A stretch of 64,000 bases of DNA from Spisula solida (taxonomy: Eukaryota; Mollusca; Bivalvia; Venerida; Mactridae): the NCBI GenBank assembly GCA_947247005.1, contig OX365956.1, positions 11,986,089 to 12,050,088 on the forward strand, given 5' to 3'. Both the position numbers and the translations under genes were made by a program. Positions 25,549 to 37,516 of this stretch are shown here, piece by piece; position 1 is the stretch's first letter, and every line of letters begins with the position of its first letter. Below the pieces are notes generated by a model, which was not told the DNA's origin, did not search any database, and saw only the letters and a program-made list of their open reading frames with translations.

Positions 25549-25964
25549 CAGTGCCCACCAAAAATAAGTATACAGTAAATAATTGTTGCTAAATTTAACT
25601 TGGTTAAATTATTCAATATCCTTTCATCAGACAGTCACAATTGTACTTGTTTCTGAAACTACAGTTACTAAATGAGTAAAAACAGAGATAGAAATAAAGA
25701 TGAATATGTTCTGAATTTAAATACCCATGTGATCTAAAATGCTGAATTTTCCATCTTTTTGTGACTAAGTTACCATTCAATCGGGACAAATAAACTTTGT
25801 ATTTTGCACCTAGGGTACCAATTAATGTATGGTCTTTACATATAATAAACAAAAATATTCCTTTTTCATCAAAAAAAGTGTTGTTTCACTGTTTTACAAA
25901 TAGTGTTATTACAGACAAGTAAATGGGGAAATAACATCTGTATTCTTATTTTTGGTGGGCACTG
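25549..25964. mobile_element. Tc1/mariner-type MITE, 416 bp
   Basis: CAGTGCCCACCAAAAATAAG at the left is mirrored by CTTATTTTTGGTGGGCACTG at the right, each flanked by TA. The interior has only short open frames and no transposase motifs, so it is a non-autonomous copy. Confidence 0.9.
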
Positions 25965-27020
25965 TAATAGCCAGAGTGCAATAACTGTCCGATGATGTAC
26001 ACTTGTGATAAACAGAATGTTTTAATAAGTCCAGGTGATATAGAAACAGCCCTCGTAGTTATGTTTACCATCTTCTTACCGCTTAATATCATTATTTTTC
26101 TGAAGTACAGTGGTGTACTGAAAATAAAGCAATATTAAGCAAAATAATGTTATATTCTTATATATAGATGGAGAGCACAAGCTAATTTACATAGTACCCT
26201 CAATCTAAAACATGTGTAACTGTATAACTTATACGTAACCTTGCCAACCAAAGTTGATATATTACTGATATGCGACGTCACTTTGATTACGCAAAAGTTG
26301 ACATTGACGGCGTTTTTTGACGCAACGTATTTAGACACCAATTTTGTGCGTAACGTCAGTATAAATTACTGTTATCGTTAAGGTGAGCTTAGGAGAGCAC
26401 TTTAATGATGTTTAGAGTATGCGTAGATCTACATGACTGTATAGCAATTGTGCTGTATTCGTAATTGTGTTCAATGTATTTCAAGGAATAGTATGTACAA
26501 AATGTAGTTGTGCCAAATATTGAAACATTTACATGTACATGTACTATACAATGGATATTCTTAGCAATAATGCAAGAACCTTTGTCTTCTAGTGATTTGT
26601 TTACTTCAATTACCTAATAATAGGCTTCGAGTGTAGTTTAAACCACGAGAGGGGCCTTCTCTGTCCGACTGTCTATATATTTTTTGTTAAAATATCTCAA
26701 TACAGTTCCACCCTGTATACATTTCAAAATGTGTATATGTATTTACCTTATCTGTATCGGGTGTAATGACGGAGTAAAAACGTATACTCCGTCAGGTGGT
26801 TGGATTGAAAATTAGCGACAGTTTGGTCAACTCGAGATTTTTTTTCTTCGATCATGCTATGGAAACACAACGTATCCTTAATTGTGCACATTTGACGGCG
26901 ATCTATTTGCTAGAACCATATCTATTGTCGAAAAAAAAAATTTCATCACATAACGAAACGTCAGAGGAAATGAACACATCGTCGGTTCAAAATCAGAAAT
27001 TGATACACATTTCTACTTTC
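25965..27020. other. unassigned; one short hairpin
   Basis: TGACGGAGT...ACTCCGTCA near 26769-26793 can pair. The rest is AT-rich with no supported gene. Confidence 0.5.
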
Positions 27021-27021
27021 G

Positions 27022-27112
27022 CCCGATGTAGGGGGGGGGGGTATTTCCGCTGTACTGTGTCTACCAGTGGTCCGATGTAGGGTGGCTAATTCCGCTGTAC
27101 GGTGTCTACCAG
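27022..27112. repeat. short direct duplication
   Basis: CCGATGTAGGG...TTCCGCTGTACNGTGTCTACCAGTG occurs twice in tandem. The first copy has a run of G (27030-27040) and the second a short substitution. Confidence 0.8.
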
Positions 27113-28360
27113 TGCTTTATATATATATATTGCACACACGATCCGTTACTAGTAAATTGTATTGTACAAAACATGACTTCCCGTTATAATTAAACAGCTA
27201 TGATACCTTTTTTATCTCACCAATAAATATTCAATGTAAAACAGGACCACAAGTGTTGTGTTTTGTTTTGTTTTTATCAATGTTTATTTTTGCACCGGTC
27301 GGAGAAAGTTACAAAAATTCAGGCGGCACCAAGGAATCACCTAATGAACGGAGACTTCGTCTTCTTTTTAATCGAACATACCAACGTGGAAAAGCATTCC
27401 CCGATTTTTGATATACATGACAAGTTTAAATAGAAAAACAAAATAAACCACAACACTCACCTCTTGTTTACAAAATTTTCATTCCGCGCTTTGCATCGGA
27501 AAACTCGACCGCTTCGAATACGCTGTTCACTATTTGGAGGAAAAGCGGGTGTCTTGTGGCCTTGTAAAAGAAATCGACTTATTACGACATTTATTGATAA
27601 TTATCCGTTGAAATATGAAGCGTGGATGTGTAAGGTTATAGATCGTATATTAGAATTATAAACACATTAGTACAAGGGAGTGAAGCAATATATGTTTTAT
27701 ATTGCCAGTCTTCGTTTTGTGTGCTTCCGTTTATAAAGCCTCTATTTATCAATGAAAACAATGCTTAGGAATTTCTTTTAACGGCTTCTTCTCCATTTTG
27801 AAATGGCATGTGATGTTTTTATCATGTGATATATACTGGTCGCAGGGTTGAAGGCAATTTAATGGACGTGACGCTTTGAGGAGGTTGAATATAAGTATGT
27901 ATGTATGTTGGTATGTCTATTGTATGGTTTTTGACTGTTTATTTTTGCACCATGATCTAATCATGTAATTACGTGTATGTTGTCGTCATAGGCGTACGAC
28001 CTTCTGGATTATAAAACATGAAATCCACCATACAAGTCCATCATACACTAGTATATACATAAAATTATAATATAAATAAGGAAAATCAATACATATGCTG
28101 ACTTGAATATACATTGTACATTAAATCGAATTGTGATAAAACATGAACAAATACATACAACGATTCAAACTAGAAATATCACTGAATGTGTTGAATACCC
28201 ACACAGACTCCTTGACACAGTCATGCGAGCATTGATCAGAGGTTCAAATTATTATGGTGTGTACAACTTAGTAGGTATAGTACTGATAAATCCTGCTCAT
28301 TTCATTTCAAGGCAATCATAAGAAAACATATCCGACCATAATTGACAATTGCACAACAAT
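27113..28360. other. unassigned AT-rich sequence
   Basis: No supported gene, RNA or repeat beyond a short TA run near 27120. Confidence 0.5.
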
Positions 28361-28371
28361 ACTTGATATTG

Positions 28372-28735
28372 ATAAGTTATGCAAAGTTTCTCGGAAATCA
28401 GACCAATGTGGCATAGATAAATAGCACATACAACATTTTATGAGTAAAATAACAACGGACAATAACTCTCTTAAAACTGATCCGACAAAAGAACCCTATC
28501 TGCCGATGCCGAGCATAGCCTTTATTTGCTAGTCAGACTTATGTTGAAATATGGCAGGCATGTAAGTGCCCCCGTCCATATTGGAACCCGGGTCGCCAGA
28601 TTAGACGACAGGCGCGCTTGTAACCACTGATTTACGGCAGAACACATGAACACAACTAGACTTTGGATTGATAAGACATGCAAAGTTTCGTCGAAAACCG
28701 ACAAATGGTTACAGAGGAATAGCACGAGCAAAGGT
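28372..28735. repeat. diverged direct repeat flanking the SINE copy
   Basis: TTGATAAGTTATGCAAAGTT followed by TCTCGGAAATCAGACCAATG (28372 on) resembles TTGATAAGACATGCAAAGTT followed by TCGTCGAAAACCGACAAATG (28672 on), each ending in AATAGCAC. The SINE copy lies between the two. Confidence 0.65.
28500..28638 (-). mobile_element. SINE copy, same family as 38716-38872
   Basis: The minus strand carries a decayed tRNA-like head (CTAATCTGGCGACCCGGGTT near 28575-28600). A body follows, with GCCATATTTCAACA and GACTAGCAAATAAAGGC, then ATGCTCGGCAT. The same order of words is found on the plus strand at 38716-38872, establishing one dispersed SINE family. Related sequence (TGCAAAGTTTC...AATAGCAC) lies on both sides at about 28380-28430 and 28677-28728. 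Confidence 0.8.
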
Positions 28736-29171
28736 ATTCACGGACCACCGACCAACCTCTAACATGACTCCATTATAGCCCCAATTTACTTTGGTATCTG
28801 GAGGTATAGTAAAGAGAAGTATGAATAAACATAGATGAAATAAAAGAAACACATAGAATGTACAAGCATCATACATGTTATTACCTGGTTAAAATAATCA
28901 AGGCAAATAGTTATAGAGGCGATGGATGCTACAATTGTGATGAACATAGGAATGTATTCTGGAGTAAATGGAAATTAGATACAAATTTTGTATATAATTA
29001 TGTAAAATATTATATAAATATCTCAATGTTAAACAGACGGCTTTATTTACAGCTGAACGCCGATCAACGATTTAAATTATCTACACTAAGATACTTTAAA
29101 AACGCAACAGTCATTAAACATCGATAATTACAAACAAAAATATCACATTTCAAAGACAAACACCTTCACTT

Positions 29172-29561
29172 CTAAAAATACATGATAATAACAAGTGTAC
29201 TTTCCATTATAATCGATGCAAGCAGTAATTCTCTGTCACATTCATCGACAGCACAATGTTCATTTTGCGAAACAATTATTCCACTCCCGAATTTAGGAGA
29301 AAGCCCATTTGCATTTCTGGGACTGTAATATGAACTAGCTAGCTTATCCCAGTCGCCATGCATCATGTTGAGGCATTGATATACGTGGTTGACCTCGCCG
29401 AGGCCGAATAATTGTGGATAAGGCGCACGGTACTGACGTGCGAAGTGGGGTCTCAGCATATTAACGGCATCTGTGTCTTCATATTTTGACAACCACGGCA
29501 TAGTAACCGATATTTTATGAACAACTTGTTTGTGTTTTTCATATACTAGTATGCCGATCAC
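29172..29561 (-). CDS. unrecognised open frame (possible exon or relic)
   Basis: A 129-codon minus-strand frame with coding-like composition (MPWLSKYEDTDAVNMLRPHF, YPQLFGLGEVNHVYQCLNMM, SPKFGSGIIVSQNEHC). It lies downstream of the stop codon of the large Ig/sushi gene. I see neither a convincing splice acceptor nor a start context, and I do not recognise a domain. It may be an exon of another gene, a relic or chance. Confidence 0.3.
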   Translation of the reverse strand: MIGILVYEKHKQVVHKISVTMPWLSKYEDTDAVNMLRPHFARQYRAPYPQLFGLGEVNHVYQCLNMMHGDWDKLASSYYSPRNANGLSPKFGSGIIVSQNEHCAVDECDRELLLASIIMESTLVIIMYF

Positions 29562-29690
29562 TATAGTACTAATAAATCATTTACCTAGGTTCATGAACCA
29601 CGCACAAAAACCTAGATAGCTCAAGCGTAACCAACTATAGGCTTAGCACAATTCTGTCACTTATTTTATCAATTATAACAGCATTACATG

Positions 29691-29696
29691 TTTAAT
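29691..29696 (-). promoter_or_regulatory. possible polyadenylation signal (ATTAAA)
   Basis: ATTAAA on the minus strand about 160 bp after the stop codon at 29854-29856. No stronger AATAAA lies between. Position fits a short 3' UTR; no other support. Confidence 0.3.
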
Positions 29697-29853
29697 AGGT
29701 ATAATTAAAATAACATATAGATTATTTCAATTCTTTAAATCACTCAGTGTATAAACATTTAGTGATTTGGAGTATCAACAATACCTTCCAATAAAGGAAA
29801 CCGTGAATGAAGGCACACTTAATGTATCTGTAGTTCTCATGTTGCTGTTTTAC

Positions 29854-30020
29854 TCAGGGTAAAAAACAGTCAACACATTCTGCAGCCGTTTCATTAAAGC
29901 ACAATGTATAAGCGCATGGTTGTACGGCAATGTTTCCACCTTGGTAGCACCACAAATAATGATCACTGTACAAAGGGTGTGGCAGATATACTTCATCGTT
30001 CGTGTCTGTAGGGCAATCAT
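29854..30020 (-). CDS. exon 25: C-terminal CBM14 domain and stop
   Basis: Acceptor TTATTTAG|AT at 30021/30020, phase 1. The exon encodes DCPTDTNDEVYLPHPLYSDH followed by a C-x12-C spacing and ends AAECVDCFLP then TGA. The LPHP box and cysteine order match the chitin-binding type-2 (peritrophin-A) fold and the sister exons 10 and 19, although the Cys directly after HP is missing. The stop lies four codons after the last cysteine, so the protein ends here with no anchor. Confidence 0.82.
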
Positions 30021-30840
30021 CTAAATAAGTAAACAAATATACAACATCACTACATGAAGAAATACAATATGAAGTCCATAGTAGCGCAGTCTTCGGTCTT
30101 ATGGAAACATTGTAGTACATATATTTTTAGTTCGCCGGGGATAACTCTAGCCTTATCAATAAACAAACAAAGCAAATTATAAACACTTCACGGTAGAATG
30201 GCTGCCAGTTATCAGTATAGATTTTTAGAGTATATCATTAAAAGTGTTTATGCACAAGATTGAGCAAAAATGAATATCGAAAATGTATTTCATCTTAAAT
30301 TTTATTTCTAAACATAGGCTAGTGTTATCTCCGACGAACTATATACAACAGATACATTTTATTGTGTATCAATATACACGTACCATGAGTCGTTCAGCGG
30401 AGATAACTCAAGATTTATCAATAAACAAACATGCATAATAAACCCTGCACCAATGTATATTTAAGGAGTATATCATTAGAAGTAAATGTGCACAAGATTG
30501 AACAAAAATCAACATCGAAAAGTCATTTACTATCCGACAAGGATATTTCACCGTGGCGTCACATTGTGGTGACAATCCAGCTTTTACTTTATATATTGTT
30601 CAACAAAACCGTGGATAATCATAATAGTTAACGGCGCAGTAATAGTAGTTGAAATGTATCGAGTTTGAACCCCGTCAGAGGAATTTTTTTTCGACCCTAC
30701 TTTTTTGTATTGTTATTGAATACGAAGTAGGTGTACATAATTAACTAAGTAATAAACCTTAGTTATTTTACTCAACTTAAAATTGTTAAGTTAAATTAAG
30801 TATGGAGAAATGCACCAGTCAATATTATGCACATACGGGG
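30021..30840. other. intron 24, left part: unassigned
   Basis: AT-rich intron. AACTCAAGATTTATCAATAA near 30405 resembles AACTCTAGCCTTATCAATAA near 30145, suggesting a diverged direct repeat of about 280 bp spacing. No exon seen. Confidence 0.45.
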
Positions 30841-30852
30841 GGCGGGGATACA

Positions 30853-31098
30853 GGGGGAATTAGACACACGAATCTTCCCGACAGGCGGGAATTAGACGTC
30901 CTTATCGTCTCCGAGTCCCGGGTAATAGACTTTCGTCCGGGAATTTCGACACCGCGAAAGACGACAGTGATACTTTTATTCGTGTTTTTATTAAAGTACC
31001 CGGATGAAAAACTAAGCCCCATGGTGGGGATTTAGACAGTAAGCATTGTCTCCTGTTGAGGATTTAGACATCTAAAAGTTGAAAATGTCTAATTCCCC
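30853..31098. mobile_element. GC-rich miniature element with GGGGAATTAGACA ends
   Basis: GGGGAATTAGACA (left) and TGTCTAATTCCCC (right) form inverted ends. Inside, GGGAATTAGAC, GGGTAATAGAC, GGGGATTTAGAC and GAGGATTTAGAC recur. It is more GC-rich than the intron around it. Open frames on both strands lack domain features. Confidence 0.6.
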
Positions 31099-31335
31099 TT
31101 GGTCCCCTTGTAAATCAACACTGTTATTAGTTCCAAATTATGATATTGATACGTTTTGTCTAGTAAAAAGTGTTATATATAAATGACCAAAATACAATGA
31201 CCTGTAATTCGTTTACTAGTATTACAATGCAAGGGTTAATGTCGTTTTCTTAGTAAGGATAACCTACAGAGATACCCGATGTTAAGTTTCAAAAACCGAT
31301 ACGAGTAATAACTAAATTAGTATAAAGTTACTCAC

Positions 31336-31662
31336 TTGCAAACACTGACAGTGTTTGGGTACTCGACTCTTCTAACACTGTATCACCCTTGTAGATAACG
31401 CATTTGAACTCCGTTCCATTATCAGATAATTGAAACGCAAAATTAGATTCAGTGGCAGTTGTTTCTTCAACCTCGCATTCCGCAGATGATGCACTTTCAG
31501 CAAAAACTGAAAAACTTGTATCAGAAGTTGCCTTACTTTCGATCTTGAGTACACGATCTACGGAAGGATACCCGACATCAGCCGTACACGTCAATTCTCC
31601 TTCTCGAATAGCGTTCCCCTCGAACGCTAATGGAACATTTAGCGATATATTACCAGTTGGTC
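31336..31662 (-). CDS. exon 24: Ig-like domain, second type
   Basis: Acceptor TTTGTAG|GA, donor GCAA|GTGAGT, phase 1 at both ends, 327 bp. The domain has the first cysteine in ELTCTADVGYP, a middle cysteine in SAECEVEE and a third in EFKCVIYKG. This matches the three-cysteine pattern of all second-type domains in the gene. It pairs with exon 23 and is followed directly by the terminal CBM14 exon. Confidence 0.82.
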
Positions 31663-31987
31663 CTACAAACGTATTTAGAGTAATGAGCAATGGTTATACA
31701 TGTACTAATGTGTTTGTTACATAAAATGTACACCAGAAACTGGGTAGCTCATCTATCCCATATTGTGATAATGGAAGTTTCATGAATGTTGCTTACAAAA
31801 CAAAATAGCGAATTATTGTTATCTTTTCATGGACTGCATGTGTGAAACCCATACTGTGATATAGCAAACTCAAGAAAGGAACATTTGTGGTAGTTCTTAT
31901 GATGTATGGCGGTTTATAACTGTATACAAGTAATGTGTACACACCGGAAGCTTACATACTCGCTACTATCTTGATGATTCTACTTAC

Positions 31988-32317
31988 GAGTTATTGCCAA
32001 CTGACTGCTTGCTTTGATCTGACTGGTGGAAGGAGAGAAACAATGTAGAGTTCCCTCATGGTGACACGCTGCTGTTCCTGTAACAACCACTGACCAGTCA
32101 GATACATCATCAAGTACTATAGCTGCATATCCTGACTGGCATGTCACTGTTTCATTAGAGAGGAGATCATTCACTTCACATATATCATAGACCGTTCCAT
32201 TAGATACAGTGATGGTTATGGCAACATCAGATATTCTAGCGTCTTTTGTAATCGTACAGGTAGCTTCGAATTCTTCACCGATTTGCACTTCTACTTGCTC
32301 CTCAAGGAATTGTATAT
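31988..32317 (-). CDS. exon 23: Ig-like domain, first type
   Basis: Acceptor TTTATAG|AT, donor ACTC|GTAAGT, 330 bp, phase 1-1. The B-strand cysteine is in FEATCTITKDA and the F-strand region is TAACHHEGTLHCFS. It has five cysteines where sister domains have three, so it is the most diverged first-type member. Confidence 0.8.
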
Positions 32318-32493
32318 CTATAAAACACAGACAATGATATGCTGACGTCTTTTATTATACACACTTGTAGGATGATGCCAAATATACTAATAACCTGCGT
32401 TATCATACTTATTGTCGGTATTTGGTCATTTGTTATATTGACTTGAGCAGACATTCGAAAATAAATGCATTTATTTTAAGTCGCTAACCGATT

Positions 32494-33110
32494 GTATTAT
32501 CCTTCTTTCCTATGGTTTCATCCTTTCCTATGGTTTCAGCCACCCCCTTTTTTGAAAATTATAGCCCAAAGAGTGGAAATTTTTACTCCAGTTCGTGTAT
32601 TGCATGAAAAAACTAGGATACACTTCCCAATATTGTTCATGAGTCAATTTTTATGAAATTAAGCCGTTTTAAGTGATTTTGTAACAAAAAGTAGAAAAAA
32701 TGTGACTTTTTTGTAGGCCTCTTGAAAAAACAGGGTGCTTCAGTCTCTGCAGGCATTGGGTGTGAATAAATTTATGTAAAACATTAGTTGACATGTTGAT
32801 GTACATTACCTAAAAATATTTCACTTTGAATCCTTCAAAAAATACAATTTCTTGGACGTTCAACTAGAGTGGCCGAAACCATAGGAAACAATATACAATT
32901 AAGACAAACCTACCCCTGGTCAGTTAAATAGCTATATTTTTACAAATAGACTACCCAGACCAAATAAGTTGGTCAATTTGTTAAGATAAAATACTAACTA
33001 TACACCATGTAACACTCTAAACATTTTTCAAGCTTGCAAAAACATATTTTGGCAAACATAGGAAGTTGATTCTTAAGTGGCTGAAACCATAGGAAAAGAG
33101 GATAATTTAA
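32494..33110. repeat. inverted/direct copies of CCTATGGTTTCAGCCAC
   Basis: TTTCCTATGGTTTCA occurs twice in tandem near 32507-32540, the second copy extending to GCCAC. The reverse complement GTGGC(C/T)GAAACCATAGGAAA occurs near 32870 and again near 33079. The outer copies face each other, so this may be an old element with inverted ends. No gene. Confidence 0.55.
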
Positions 33111-34142
33111 ACCCTCTAGTCATTTAGGTGGAACTACAGTATTTGAATTATTGAGTGCATAGTTTGCCATTCATTCAAGCGCAATAAACAACCCCAGATT
33201 AGATATTATTAGCGTATTTGTTTAAAATATAATTGTTACAAAAATTTACATAAAACGACTTTGAATGGCATCCATTATGCTTCATTTATATACGTAGTAT
33301 AAGAATCATGTAAAATAAATAAAACCCATACCAGTTCCAATGAAGTTCATGAAGAAAACGTATATGTATGGCATAGCTACACTATAACAAAGACATATAC
33401 CGTAAATGTATGAAAGTTTATTCAGAACACTAGACATAAATATTTGAGGTGACTAAAACCAATAATCTGATGCTCGACGAATTAATACTTTTTTAACATT
33501 TGTTTAACGTAGGTGTAACTAATTTCTCACTAGTCAGTAGAGTGTACATACAGGCTACAACTTGCACAGGCGCCTGCCAGCGAGTGCCCAGTGTATTTCC
33601 AGCGTTGTATAGCGTAAAAGGGGCATATTTTAGCACGTTGTAACAATGCGTCGTATATTTTAGTGAATGTTCAAGGTATCATTCAACAGTAATTTACTAA
33701 TTACTTTTTTGTGAATGACCTCCGTTTAGAAAGAAAAACATGTTGGTGATATAATGATCATGCGCACATAGATATTCCTACTTTTAGAGTAAATACGAAT
33801 ACGAAAGTTTATTTTGCATAAAGCATAATACAATGCTTATAACAAATAAATACAAATAACAGAGATGAAAAACATGAATTTTCAGCAGACAAACAAATAT
33901 GGAATGAATATATTGATATTAAGCGCTGTGTGTTCAAAGTCCGGCTGGCTTCGTAGGCTGTCTGGCTAGTCCAAACGCTCATTACTCCATCAGCCGGGCT
34001 TTGGACAATCACAGGTAACAAGAGATATAACATACCATGTTACAAGTATAACATTTTCAACAGACAATCAGTCACATATATGGGATGGATTTAGACAATA
34101 GACATTCAACCCAATAACATGATTTATACCAACATTAAGACA

Positions 34143-37100
34143 TTAAGAGATACGCAAATTATTTGCAAAATATATATACTTTGAAGACATTAAATTTTTG
34201 AATTTTTGAATGGTTGGCCAGTGGCAATAATACTGTTTAAAATATTTCTGTCTTAGCTCGTGATACAGCGGACAAACTAAAAGAAAATGAAATTCTGTCT
34301 CGACTTTCTTCATTGTGCAAGACATACAAAATCGTTCTGGTTTGGGTGTGTTGTCGTATCTTCCAGATTCTATACAAAGGCTATGAGAGGAAGTTCTAAA
34401 CCTAGCTAATGAAATTCTATATTTTTTCTCCGTAATGAAATCAAGATATTTCTCAGGTTCGAAGTCAAACTTGAATATACAATACGTTTGCAAACGACTA
34501 GAGTTATTAATAGTGGCGTACCAACTTTGTAAAAATGTATCAATGATCCTTTGTTTAATGGAAACAAAAGGTATATCTATCTCGAACTGGTTATTCCACA
34601 CGTACGTAAATCCATGTGTTGTTAATATATTTTTTATACAAAAAGCCCACTTTTTCGAGTTATATGTATTACCAGAATCCACATCTTCTTTCAGCATTAA
34701 GTATATTAGCTTAGCAATTTCTGAATTGTCAAGTTGTAAGATTTTCGTCCAATACTTAACCATTCGAATTTGTCGCATTATGAAAAGTGGAAATCGCCCT
34801 AGCTCCCCATACAATGCTGAAAGATTAGTTGATTTTCTAACACCCAATAATCGTTTTATAAATTTTGTATGTATTTTCTCAACATCATTACCTTCATGCA
34901 TTCCCCAAACTTCAGAGCCGAAGTTAAGGATTGAACCTACAAGCGAGTCAAATATTCTGCATTTCTGCATTTCTGGGATACAGGTAACTCAATGTTGCTA
35001 AATATGGTAAACACATTATGTAGGGCAAAGGATGCATGCTGTGCAATAATTTTCTGGGTTCGGTACCAGTTACCATTCTTTAGAAGAGTGATTCCGAGAT
35101 ATTTAAATGAGTCCACCAGTTCTATAAGTGAATCATTGATATAAAAGTCGTGTCGCGTATGCCTTCCCTTTTCAAAAATCATTGCTTTAGTTTTAGACGT
35201 ATTTATTTTGAGGCCCAAAGACGGCAATACCTATCAACATCTAACATCATAGCCTGCAATGTTTCTGGTGACTTAGCAAAAAGTACCTGGTCGTCTGCAA
35301 AAAGTATTAAAAATAATTGGAGTTCATTAACAGAAAATATATCATCTAGGTCTGTGTTTATATCATTTAAAATATCGTTCACAAAGAACATGAACAACAG
35401 AGGAGAACTTGGGTCTCCTTGTTTTAAGCCCATGTGTGATTCGAAGAAATCCGAGTACGAAGAATTATACCTAACGCACGATCTAACAGTCTTGTACATT
35501 GATTTTAGAGCATTAACAAATTTAGAACTTACGTTTTCTGTAAGAAGTTTATACCACAGATAAGATCTGTCGATTTTATCAAAGCATTTCTCATAGTCAA
35601 CAAATGTGCAATACAATTTATTACCGGAGTTGAGTACCTTTGAGATAACAGGGTGTAGAACAAAAATGCAGTCGATAATGGATTTTCCCTTTCGGAAACC
35701 ATATTGGTTTTTGCATATTTTTTCGTATTTATCCGACCATTTCGTTAATCTGGTTAACAAAATTTGTGAATATACTTTTGCAAGAATATTAATAAGTGTT
35801 ATGCCACGATAATTTTGGGGGTCATTAGTATCACCCTTTTTGAAAATTGGTGAGATTATTCCCTCACCCCAAGATTGTGGGTAATCGTCTGTTTGGAATA
35901 TTCTGTTAAACAGCTTAACAAGAAACGGCGCGAAAATATCATAGGTTGCTTTAAAAACTTCAGATATTAACTTATCGTTTCCCGCAGATTTATTATTATT
36001 TTGTGAGAAAATAGCAGAACGTATTTCTTGTTCGGATATTTCCATATCTAGATCATCGTCCTGTAAATTTTCATCAAATGTGGACGCCTGATTAGTCTCC
36101 GTCGTCGGAGTTTCCGCAAATAATGACTTAAAATGCGTATGCAATTGTTCTACAGTTAGCGTTTCAGCTTCCGCGGTTTTCTTTTTGTATGTTTTGTTAA
36201 CCTTACCCCAAAATTTTCTTGGGTGCGTTTTAGCTAGATCATTTATTTTCCTACCCTCCGACAATTTAAATCTATTGATAGCTTTACGTTTAGTTCGATT
36301 ATATTTAGTTCGTGATCTCACAAACGAAGTACGATTTTCGTCCGTTTTGTGTCTATTAAACGTGTTGCGCTTACGTTTAAATCCCTTTTAGCATCAACAC
36401 AATCAGCATTAAACCATTTTTGGCTCTTCCGATGGCAAGTATCGTTTACATTACTATGACATTCCTTTCCAAATACCTCAAACGCATTACGTGATAATAT
36501 AGTAGTAAATGTATGCACCACGTGGTCTATTGGTTCCTCCCCCACGCTTCGGCTCAGTGTTTGTATAGAGTCATCGTTATTCAATATTTTTAACCTGAAC
36601 AGGGGTATTTTATCTTCATCCCAAATTAATTTATTATTATTATGTTCGCTTTTTTCGCGCTCAAAATTTTCCGCGGCCACGCGACCCGTTTTTCGTAAGA
36701 ACGTGAATACTATTGGAGCGTGATCAGAATATTCGTTAAATTCGAGAATATCAAAGTTTGAAAGTGAATCAAAGTCTTCAAAATTTAGAAGAAGATAATC
36801 AACGGTACTTAGATCCCCATTTGCGCAAAAGGTGCTGGTCACTATAAATACGACCGTTTGCAATTACTAATCCGGTAGTATAGCAAGTTTCTAACAAGCG
36901 CCGCCCATAATTATCAACCACGTGATCTTTATTTACTCTTACTGGGATGTCACGTGTGTTTACAAATGTCAAATCTAGATCTAGGTATTGATTAAAAGCG
37001 AGAGTGTCAGGGAAATCCGAAGTTCTACTATTCATATCCCCCGAAACAAATACTTTTCCGAGATTATTATATTTTACTATGTCTAATTCCATCTGTTCAA

Positions 37101-37505
37101 AAAAATCAAAATCGGCATGCATGAAAACTTTGGATTGAATTGGCGGGATATAAACATGACATAAATATACATCTTCTTCAAAAAGGAACAATTCATGTGA
37201 AAGTTTAGTCCAAATTAGGCCATACTCGTGTTTATCTACAATATGTACATATTGCTTCAAATTTGACTTATAATAAAAGGAAATTCCTCCACTAAAGCGA
37301 CCTTTAGTTACATTTTTGGATTTCTTACCATAGATATGTTCAACATTATATCATGGAATGTCAAAATTAAATGTATCATTTTTGGATAACCATGTTTCAT
37401 TAAGAAATATCAAGTCGTACTGTTGTAGGTACGATATAAAGTTCTCTTCAACAAGTTTCCGCTTAAGTCCATTTATGTTCCATGCTAGGATATTTAAGGG
37501 GGTGT
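34143..37505 (-). pseudogene. LINE-2 ORF2 (endonuclease + reverse transcriptase), frameshifted
   Basis: Endonuclease motifs: ILAWNINGLK and LIFLNETWLS (37350-37480), VFVSGDMNSR (about 37040) and EYSDHAPIVF (about 36720). RT motifs: QNYRGITLINILAKVYSQIL, QYGFRKGKSIIDCIF, GLKQGDPSSPLLF and the catalytic FADDQVLFAKS (35203-36321). The C-terminal region (34143-34970) ends with C-x2-C...H...C. Frame changes near 36840, 36320, 35215 and 34950, plus a TGA in the endonuclease, show it is dead. Confidence 0.9.
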
Positions 37506-37516
37506 CTACTTGACAT

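Noticed and set aside
34435..35563. Plus-strand frames of 188 and 137 codons
   Set aside because: They are antisense shadows of the LINE-2 reverse-transcriptase region.
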